64,000 nucleotides of DNA from positions 1 to 64,000 of the forward strand of contig NZ_PJII01000010.1 in the NCBI RefSeq assembly GCF_002929215.1. Direction: 5' to 3'. The stretch is from Arthrobacter sp. ZGTC412 (GTDB lineage: Bacteria > Actinomycetota > Actinomycetes > Actinomycetales > Micrococcaceae). The position numbers were made by a program, and so were the translations under genes. Positions 56,780-64,000 of the stretch are shown one piece after another (positions within the stretch are counted from its first letter, which is position 1; every line of letters begins with the position of its first letter). A model generated the notes under the pieces. That model did no database searches. It had not been told where the DNA came from and was given only the letters and a program-made list of their open reading frames with translations.

Positions 56780-58113
56780 CAGGCGGCGCCCACGGAAGCG
56801 GCGTGCGGGTACGGAGTGTTGAGTGCGCCATCAAGGACGGTGGGGTGTCCCTTGAAGAACGTGGCAACAACCTTGCCGGGCAGCTCCATGCCCTTGAACG
56901 GGGAGTTCCTGCCCATGGTGGCCATCCTGGAAGGCTCAACCGTCCAGCGCGCGGCCGGATCCACGAGGATGACGTTGGCGGGCTCCCCTGCTTCAAGCGG
57001 CCGGCCCTGGTCCTCGAGGCGGCCGATCTTCGCTGCGGCAGCAGAGGTCACCCGGGCAAAATCGGCCCAAGTGAACAGGCCGGTTTCGATCATCGTGTGC
57101 TGCACGACTGACAAGGCCGTTTCCAGCCCGGTCATGCCCATGGCGGCCCGCGCCCACTCGCATTCCTTGTGCTCGCTGGGGTGCGGTGCATGGTCTGTAC
57201 CCACGACGTCGATGGTGCCGTCCGCGAGGCCTGCGCGGAGAGCCTGGACGTCGGCGTCGGTCCGCAGCGGCGGGTTGACCTTGTACACAGGGTCGTAGCT
57301 GCGGACGAGGTCGTCGGTCAGCAACAGGTGGTGCGGGGTGACCTCGGCGGTGACGTTGATGCCGCGCTCCTTGGCCCAGCGGATGATTTCCACCGATCCC
57401 GCCGTGGAGACGTGGCAGACGTGCAGGCGGGATCTGACGTGCTGGGCCAGCAGCACGTCCCGGGCGATGATGCTTTCCTCGGCCACGGCGGGCCAGCCGG
57501 CGAGTCCCAGCACCGCGGAGACTTCGCCCTCGTTCATCTGGGCGCCCGCCGTCAGCCGCGGCTCCTGCGCGTGCTGGGCCACCACGCCGTCGAACGCCTT
57601 GACGTATTCCAGCGCCCTGCGCATGAGGACGGGATCGTGGACGCAGATGCCGTCGTCGGAGAACATCCGGACCCTGGCGCGGGAATCGGCCATGGCACCG
57701 AGCTCGGCGAGCTGCTCGCCGGCCAGGCCCACGGTCACGGCGCCCACGGGACGCACGTCCACCCAGCCGGCCTTCTGGCCGAGGGTGTATACCTGTTCCA
57801 CCACGCCCGCGGTATCGGCCACGGGAGTGCTGTTGGCCATGGCATGCACGGCGGTGTAGCCGCCCAGTGCAGCAGCGCGGGTGCCTGTTTCAACGGTCTC
57901 AGCGTCCTCGCGGCCCGGCTCGCGGAGGTGCGTGTGAACGTCCACCATGCCCGGCAGCGCCACCAGTCCGGCTCCGTCGATGACGATGGCGCCCTCGGCG
58001 GAAAGGCCGGTTCCCGTTTCAGCGATGACACCGTCTCGGATGAGCAGGTCAGCGGGTTCGCCGCCCAGGATCGAGGCCCCGCGGATCAGATAGGTTCCGG
58101 TGTTGCCTGCCAT
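56779..58113 (-). CDS. pyrC: Dihydroorotase
   Basis: ATG 58113 has AAGGAG 8 nt upstream and overlaps the pyrB stop (TGATG); the frame extending to 58383 is rejected. The 444-residue zinc enzyme has the metal motif DVHTHLREPG (about 60), HVCHVSTAGSVEI with a further His, and DHAPHPSEHKE with the catalytic Asp (about 305). It closes carbamoyl aspartate to dihydroorotate. It is the long, bacterial class-I type that can pair with aspartate transcarbamylase. Confidence 0.95.
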   Translation of the reverse strand: MAGNTGTYLIRGASILGGEPADLLIRDGVIAETGTGLSAEGAIVIDGAGLVALPGMVDVHTHLREPGREDAETVETGTRAAALGGYTAVHAMANSTPVADTAGVVEQVYTLGQKAGWVDVRPVGAVTVGLAGEQLAELGAMADSRARVRMFSDDGICVHDPVLMRRALEYVKAFDGVVAQHAQEPRLTAGAQMNEGEVSAVLGLAGWPAVAEESIIARDVLLAQHVRSRLHVCHVSTAGSVEIIRWAKERGINVTAEVTPHHLLLTDDLVRSYDPVYKVNPPLRTDADVQALRAGLADGTIDVVGTDHAPHPSEHKECEWARAAMGMTGLETALSVVQHTMIETGLFTWADFARVTSAAAAKIGRLEDQGRPLEAGEPANVILVDPAARWTVEPSRMATMGRNSPFKGMELPGKVVATFFKGHPTVLDGALNTPYPHAASVGAA

Positions 58114-59138
58114 CAGTTGCTCTCCTTGGTGGAATGGGTGCCGGTATACGCCAGGGCGGGGGTGGCGGCTGGTTCGCGGGTGTCCCCGGAGAGCAGCAGG
58201 TAAAGGGCGGCCATGCGCACGGACACGCCGTTGCGCACCTGGGCCAGGACGGTGGAGCGGGGGGAATCCGCGGCGGCTGCGGAAATTTCCAGGCCCCGGT
58301 TCATGGGGCCGGGGTGCATGATGATGGTGTCCTTCATACCCAGCGCGTCCAACGCCCGCAGCCGGTTGTCGTCGAAGCCCCAACGGCGGGAGTATTCACG
58401 GGTGCTGGGGAAGAAGGAGGCGTTCATGCGTTCGCCCTGGACGCGGAGCATCATCACAGCGTCAACGCCCTGCTCGATGGTTTCGTCCATGTTGTAGCTC
58501 ACCTTGCAGGGCCACTTTTCGACGCCGATGGGCAGCAGGGTGGGCGGCGCTACGAGGGTAACGTCGGCGCCGAGGGTGCGCAGGAGCCAAACGTTGGAGC
58601 GGGCCACGCGGGAATGCAGGACGTCACCGGCGATGGCCACGCGCATGCCCTTCAGGTCGGCACCTTCGGAGCCGGTGCCGGCCAGGCGCGCCCAGTGCCG
58701 GCGCATGGTGAACGCATCCAGGAGCGCCTGGGTGGGGTGCTCGTGGGTTCCGTCGCCGGCATTGATGACGGCGGCGTCGATCCAGTCGGTTGCGGCCAGC
58801 CGGTGCGGCGCACCGGAGGCCCAGTGCCGGATCACGACGGCGTCTGCACCCATCGCGGACAGTGTCTGGGCAGTGTCCTTGAGGGACTCCCCCTTGGAGA
58901 CCGAGGAGCCCTTGGCGGCGAAGTTGATAACGTCCGCCGAGAGGCGTTTTGCAGCGGCTTCGAAGGAGATGCGCGTGCGGGTGGAGTCCTCGAAAAAGAG
59001 GTTGACCACGGTGCGGCCGCGGAGGGCGGGCAGCTTCTTGACCTCACGGTCGCCCACGGCGGCCATTTCCTCGGCGGTGTCGAGGATGCGGATGGCGTTG
59101 GCGAGGCTGAGGTCTTCAGTAGAGAGCAGGTGCTTCAC
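58113..59138 (-). CDS. pyrB: Aspartate carbamoyltransferase, catalytic subunit
   Basis: The 341-residue protein has the carbamoyl-phosphate motif [18 protein letters not shown] (about 50; S-T-R-T-R), [16 protein letters not shown], and the [12 protein letters not shown] and [12 protein letters not shown] signatures of the family. It makes carbamoyl aspartate. It starts 4 bp inside the end of pyrR (overlap 59135-59138) and ends overlapping pyrC. No PyrI regulatory subunit is present. Confidence 0.96.
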   Translation of the reverse strand: MKHLLSTEDLSLANAIRILDTAEEMAAVGDREVKKLPALRGRTVVNLFFEDSTRTRISFEAAAKRLSADVINFAAKGSSVSKGESLKDTAQTLSAMGADAVVIRHWASGAPHRLAATDWIDAAVINAGDGTHEHPTQALLDAFTMRRHWARLAGTGSEGADLKGMRVAIAGDVLHSRVARSNVWLLRTLGADVTLVAPPTLLPIGVEKWPCKVSYNMDETIEQGVDAVMMLRVQGERMNASFFPSTREYSRRWGFDDNRLRALDALGMKDTIIMHPGPMNRGLEISAAAADSPRSTVLAQVRNGVSVRMAALYLLLSGDTREPAATPALAYTGTHSTKESN

Positions 59139-59722
59139 GAGCGGCCCTCGATGACTACTTCGTTAACCGGTGTGCCGCCGGGGGCGGTGTCGGTTTCCTC
59201 GAGCCGGACCCGGACCTTCTCCGCGGATGACGTGGGCAGGTTCTTGCCTACGTGGTCTGCGCGGATTGGCAGCTCGCGGTGGCCCCGGTCGATCAGCACG
59301 GCGAGCCGGACGATGCGGGGCCGGCCCAGGTCGACGAGGGCGTCAAGGGCGGCACGGATGGTGCGGCCTGAGTACAGGACGTCGTCGATGAGGACCACCA
59401 CCTTGTTATCGATGCCGGTTCGCGGGAGCTTGGTGGGGTACGGCGGACGCGTGCCCTGGTGCGAGAGGTCGTCGCGGAACATCGTGACGTCCAGCTGACC
59501 GACGATCGCGGCGGCATCCACGCTAGGATCAGCAGCGGCAATTTTTTCGGCAAGCCTCGCGGCGAGCGGGTAACCGCGACGGGGGATGCCGAGCAGGACA
59601 AGGTCCTGGGAACCCTTGTTGGCCTCAAGGATCTCATGGGCTATACGAGTGAGGGCCCGGTCTATGTCCGCCTGGCTGAGGACAACCCTGGCTGGAACCG
59701 GTGCGCTGGTGACAGAAGTCAA
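59135..59722 (-). CDS. pyrR: PyrR, pyrimidine operon regulator / uracil phosphoribosyltransferase
   Basis: TTG 59722 with GGGGAG 7 nt upstream begins [20 protein letters not shown] and gives 195 residues; a GTG at 59749 is in frame. The PRPP loop [20 protein letters not shown] is intact, and [17 protein letters not shown] marks the PyrR subgroup. PyrR binds the leader RNA of pyr operons when UMP is high. The leader here is short: CATAAT (59774-59769) looks like the -10, so the mRNA would start about 40 nt before TTG. That favours control of translation over a long attenuator. Confidence 0.93.
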   Translation of the reverse strand: MTSVTSAPVPARVVLSQADIDRALTRIAHEILEANKGSQDLVLLGIPRRGYPLAARLAEKIAAADPSVDAAAIVGQLDVTMFRDDLSHQGTRPPYPTKLPRTGIDNKVVVLIDDVLYSGRTIRAALDALVDLGRPRIVRLAVLIDRGHRELPIRADHVGKNLPTSSAEKVRVRLEETDTAPGGTPVNEVVIEGRS

Positions 59723-59900
59723 CGCTCGTCTCCCCTTTCCCCGCCTCACAGGACGGAATTAAAAAAGGATTATGTGCGTTCCAAAATTACCACACGGGCA
59801 CGGCGGGACCCCTGCCGGGAGGACGCGTTGATGGTCACACTCCCGGGGCTCGTGGCCGGGATCCTTGGACGCTTGGCGGCAGCCACCTAGGCTTTCGGGT

Positions 59901-61181
59901 ATGTCGATGCATCCCCGCTACCCGGCGTCCGGGCCACCCGAAGATCCGTATCGTGGAGCCGGCGCCCCACTCCCCCGCGATGCCAACCCAAGCTGGATGG
60001 GGCACGTGCAGCCGGAGAACTACCGGTCGGCGCCGGGGCATCAGGGCCAACCTGTCGATACCGTGGTGCCGCCGCAGGTACAAGGAGCGGTGGTCCGGGC
60101 CGGCCGGGCCCGCAGCGGCGGGTTGCTGGGACTGACAATCGGCGGCAGTGCCCTGGGTTTCCTCAGCCTGTTCCTGGTGGTGCCGTTCCTGCTCTCGAAC
60201 ACGGGCCCTGCCGGGTTCATGGTGGGATTCCTGGCCTCGCTCATTCCCCTGTCGGTGGTGCTCCTGGCCGTGTACGTCATCGACAAGTGGGAACCCGAGC
60301 CGAAGCGGCTCCTGTACTTCGCCTTCACCTGGGGCGCTGCGGTGTCCATCGCCGTAACCCTGCTCATCCAGCCGTTTTTTGTGGTGGGGTTCCAATTGTC
60401 GGACGGAGCCGACCTGCAGGCCTACATGGCCACTGTGCAGGCCCCGATTGTGGAGGAGTTCGCAAAATCCCTGGGGCTGTTGCTGCTGCTCCTGCTGGCC
60501 AGGAAGCACTTTGACGGGCCGGTGGACGGCGTGGTCTTTGCGTTCACCATCGCCGGCGGTTTCGCCTTCACTGAGAACATCCTGTATTTCGGCAGGGCCA
60601 TCGCGGAATCGGCAGACCCGGCCAGCGACTTCGCCCAGGTGTTCTTCCTCCGCGGTGTAATGTCCCCCTTCGCCCACGCGATCTTCACCGGCACCACGGG
60701 GCTCATTATGGGCTTCGCCGCCCGGCGCTGGCACTCAGGCGCTTCGGTAGCTGCTTTCTTCGTGGGACTGCTGCCAGCCATGTTCCTGCATAACCGCTGG
60801 AACAGCATGGGCCAAGGCTTCCTGGTGGATTACATCCTGGTCCAGGTGCCCATCTTCTTCCTTGCCGTCGGAGGCATCATCCTCCTGCGTGTTGCGGAGA
60901 AGCGGCTGACCCGCCAGCGCCTGCTCGAATACTCCGCCGCCGGGTGGTTCACCCCCGCTGAGGTGGAGCTCCTGGCCACGTTGGGCGGCCGGCGTACGGC
61001 CCTGAGCTGGGCGGGCAGCTACGGGAAAAAGCGGCAGATGAAGGAATTCCTGAAGGCCGCCACCCAGCTTGCAAATACCCGCCAGCGCATCCTCAGCGGT
61101 CGCGACGTCCAAGTACACCAGGCTGAGGAGCGCCAGCAGCTGCAGCGCGTCCTTGCCTTGCGGGCCGCCGTCGCCCGCTGA
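59901..61181 (+). CDS. PrsW-family intramembrane metalloprotease
   Basis: ATG 59901 is taken as start (ATG 59907 is also possible); both have weak ribosome sites. The 426-residue protein has a Pro-rich cytoplasmic N-terminus of about 70 residues and about eight helices. The family motif VEEFAKSLGL (EExxK, about 190) is followed by FAFTENILYFGRAI (about 235) and SPFAHAIFTGTTGLIMG with the third conserved His (about 265). PrsW cleaves an anti-sigma factor in Bacillus; targets in actinobacteria are not settled. It lies alone on the plus strand between nusB and pyrR, breaking a housekeeping run that is otherwise minus. Confidence 0.9.
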   Translation: MSMHPRYPASGPPEDPYRGAGAPLPRDANPSWMGHVQPENYRSAPGHQGQPVDTVVPPQVQGAVVRAGRARSGGLLGLTIGGSALGFLSLFLVVPFLLSNTGPAGFMVGFLASLIPLSVVLLAVYVIDKWEPEPKRLLYFAFTWGAAVSIAVTLLIQPFFVVGFQLSDGADLQAYMATVQAPIVEEFAKSLGLLLLLLLARKHFDGPVDGVVFAFTIAGGFAFTENILYFGRAIAESADPASDFAQVFFLRGVMSPFAHAIFTGTTGLIMGFAARRWHSGASVAAFFVGLLPAMFLHNRWNSMGQGFLVDYILVQVPIFFLAVGGIILLRVAEKRLTRQRLLEYSAAGWFTPAEVELLATLGGRRTALSWAGSYGKKRQMKEFLKAATQLANTRQRILSGRDVQVHQAEERQQLQRVLALRAAVAR

Positions 61182-61199
61182 GCGAGCAGCTTAACTGCG

Positions 61200-61237
61200 A
61201 AAGGGCTGGCCTCCACGTCCGTGGAGGCCAGCCCTTT
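61200..61237. terminator. Strong bidirectional terminator
   Basis: AAAGGGCTGGCCTCCAC (61200-61216) and GTGGAGGCCAGCCCTTT (61221-61237) are perfect 17-bp complements around GTCC, between the convergent PrsW and nusB genes. A and T ends serve both directions. Confidence 0.92.
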
Positions 61238-61250
61238 GCGTTCCTGCGAG

Positions 61251-61661
61251 CTAAGCGAGCAGGGAAGGCTTCAGCTGCTGCAGGCGGCCCAGGAGGCCGT
61301 TGATGAACTGTGGCGACTCGTCGGTGGAAAGTGTCTTGGCCAGCGCCACTGCTTCGCTCACTGCCACGCCGTCCGGGACGTCGTCGTTGTAAAGGAGCTC
61401 CCACGTGCCAATCCGCAGGATGATGCGGTCCACGGACGGCATCCGCTCGAGGGTCCAGCCCTGCGAGTACGTTTCCAGGAATTCATCGATGGCTGGCTGC
61501 TGGGACAGCACGCCTTCAACGATTTCCAGGGTGTACGGATTGACGATCTGGTCGGTCTTCTCACGGCGTGCACGGAGCACGTCGAAGGCGGAAACCGAAC
61601 GCTGCTCGGCTTCGAAAAGAACATCCAGGGCCCTGTTACGGGCTTTACCGCGTGCGCTCAC
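61251..61661 (-). CDS. nusB: Transcription antitermination factor NusB
   Basis: The 136-residue all-helical protein has the NusB pattern: ARGKARNRALDVLFEAEQRS at the start, LETYSQGWTLERMPSVDRII in the middle, and LYNDDVPDGVAVSEAVALAK near the end. It helps NusE (ribosomal protein S10) form the antitermination complex for rRNA. It overlaps efp by 1 bp. Confidence 0.95.
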   Translation of the reverse strand: MSARGKARNRALDVLFEAEQRSVSAFDVLRARREKTDQIVNPYTLEIVEGVLSQQPAIDEFLETYSQGWTLERMPSVDRIILRIGTWELLYNDDVPDGVAVSEAVALAKTLSTDESPQFINGLLGRLQQLKPSLLA

Positions 61662-62224
61662 TACTCGGTGACCCGGCCGAGGTAGCTGCCGTCACGGGTG
61701 TCAACCTTGACCTTGGTGTTGTTCTCGATGAACAGCGGAACCTGGATCTCGTAGCCGGTTTCCAGGGTTGCGGGCTTGGTGCCGGCCGAGGAGCGGTCGC
61801 CCTGCAGGCCAGGCTCCGTGTAGGTGATTTCGAGAACGACGCTCGGCGGCAGTTCGATGTAGAGCGGGTTGCCCTCGTGGATGGCGATGTTGACCATCTG
61901 GTTTTCGAGCATGAAGTTGGTGGCGTCGCCGACGGTAGCGCCGGAAACCGTGATCTGGTCGTAGTCGGAGGTGTCCATGAACACGAAGTCCGCGCCGTCC
62001 TGGTACAGGTACTGGTAATCGCGGCGGTCAACGGTGGCGGTCTCGATCTTGAGCCCGGCGTTGAACGTCTTGTCCACGACCTTTCCGGACATCACGTTGC
62101 GCATCTTGGTACGCACGAAGGCACCGCCCTTGCCCGGCTTGACGTGCTGGAATTCAATGATGTTCCAGAGCTGGCCCTCGAGCTTCAGGACCGTTCCGTT
62201 CTTGATGTCGTTAGTGGTTGCCAC
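61661..62224 (-). CDS. efp: Translation elongation factor P
   Basis: GTG 62224 has AGAGGAA upstream. The 187-residue three-domain OB protein begins [20 protein letters not shown]. It has the tip loop [10 protein letters not shown] with a Lys or Pro-Gly-Lys site at about 32-34, and ends [22 protein letters not shown] relieves stalling at polyproline, common in high-GC proteomes. It overlaps nusB by one base. Confidence 0.96.
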   Translation of the reverse strand: MATTNDIKNGTVLKLEGQLWNIIEFQHVKPGKGGAFVRTKMRNVMSGKVVDKTFNAGLKIETATVDRRDYQYLYQDGADFVFMDTSDYDQITVSGATVGDATNFMLENQMVNIAIHEGNPLYIELPPSVVLEITYTEPGLQGDRSSAGTKPATLETGYEIQVPLFIENNTKVKVDTRDGSYLGRVTE

Positions 62225-62398
62225 TGGTTTCCTCTGGTTTCTTTGTCTGGTCGCGTTGTCAGACGTTGTATGCCGGGCAGGCCTGCCAATCGGCTTGCCA
62301 GCGCGTATTTGTCAAAAATCGGGTCTTCGAAAAAAATTCAAAAACCATTCTACCGGGTTAATCTGAGGCCCCCTTTCGGGACGGCCAGGCGGACGCCG

Positions 62399-62916
62399 TC
62401 AGCAGGCCAGGTCCAGGACGTCCCGGGCACGCTGCAGCGCCACTGTAGACGAGTAGATGAGGGCGGCGTCCGCCGACTCGGCCACACGCAGGTCCAAGGC
62501 GCGGGCGAAGGATTCAACCGCCGCCGATGTCTGGCCCGCCGTGTACTGGGTCTTGCCCAGGAACTGCAGGACCAGCGCCTCGCGGGGCGTCCCCTGCACC
62601 TCGGCGAGGAGTTGCCGGAACAGCTCCACCGCCCGGTCCAGCCGGTTCGAAACCCGGAGCACTTCGGCCTCAAACGCCCGCAACCTGAAGGACTCGGGGT
62701 CTTTGAAACGCGCTTCGGCCAGCAGTTCCGCCGCCTCAGCCGAATGCCCTTCCACCAGCAGTACAAAGATGTGGTCGGCGGGGTCGGTGGACACCGCCAG
62801 CGCCTCGCGGCAGGCGTCGTCGTTCACGATCTGCGGCAGCAGGGATTCCGGGTTGATGCGGATACCCGGAAAGCCGGCCTCCGGCCAGTCTGCTGTGCCT
62901 TCCATGTCGCCGTGCA

Positions 62917-62917
<1 letters not shown>
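62399..62917 (-). CDS. TPR-like helical repeat protein next to aroB
   Basis: The 172-residue product shares a single base with the aroB stop, so it is cotranslated. After a short N-terminus it has helical repeats of TPR type from about residue 35: AEAAELLAEARFKDPESFRL, LDRAVELFRQLLAEVQGTPR and TAGQTSAAVESFARALDLRV. It has no catalytic motif or export signal. The position between aroB and efp is seen in related genomes, but no function is known to me. The 174-bp gap to efp holds nothing recognisable. Confidence 0.75.

Positions 62918-64000
<1,083 letters not shown>

Overview
The window is high-GC DNA from an actinobacterium of the Arthrobacter/Pseudarthrobacter type. The best support is the gene order at the right end (aroB, efp, nusB, pyrR-pyrB-pyrC-carA-carB-pyrF, mihF, gmk, rpoZ, coaBC, metK, priA). 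Further support comes from an actinobacterial mIHF, an Lsr2 homologue, frequent GTG/TTG starts, and a PriA without helicase motifs. Genus is inferred from this content, not from an alignment.

The window splits at about 27.42 kb. To the right lies ordinary chromosome. To the left lies accessory DNA, probably one integrated element or island. A large serine integrase (25864-27414) starts 9 bp from comEC, and comEC is cut directly after the codons for its HLTAVSG motif. The missing C-terminal half of comEC and the genes that normally follow it are not found in the left 27 kb. The element therefore probably runs past the left edge.

Left part: the N-terminus of a sensor kinase (1-299). A four-gene envelope cassette of a lipoprotein and three membrane proteins (1001-4168). 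A metal/oxyanion block: an MFS exporter fused to an ArsR regulator with a complete alpha-5 metal-site signature, a His-rich membrane protein, CopC and ChrA (4484-8998). Two CNNM/CorC-type membrane proteins (9164-11558). A 58-aa CsbD-like protein. A carboxylate-catabolism module of an amidohydrolase, a TPR protein, an MFS, a LysR regulator, PrpF, a tripartite tricarboxylate transporter with fused TctA-TctB, and a universal stress protein (12565-21989). Last is a mobile-element core (22.7-27.4 kb) with an XerC/D-sized tyrosine recombinase beside a dif-like site, two small envelope proteins and a lipoprotein, Lsr2 and the serine integrase.

Right part: truncated comEC, comEA, degV and leuS on the minus strand. 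The leuS leader looks like a complete leucine attenuator: a short peptide with Ile-Leu-Leu-Leu codons, a stem-loop, an intrinsic terminator, and a 12-nt perfect pairing between the Leu codons and a Shine-Dalgarno-like AGGAGG just before leuS. Next come a PEP-synthase/rifampin-phosphotransferase-like enzyme, the glpD-glpF-glpK operon with a divergent SorC-type regulator, and an aldo/keto reductase, hydrolase and glycosyltransferase series. The long minus-strand pyrimidine/housekeeping run follows, broken only by a plus-strand PrsW-family protease gene at 59901-61181.

Strongest leads: the leuS leader, the dif-like site with its neighbouring recombinase, the MFS-ArsR fusion with a second in-frame translation start, and the comEC insertion. 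No CRISPR array, rRNA or tRNA gene was recognised by eye.
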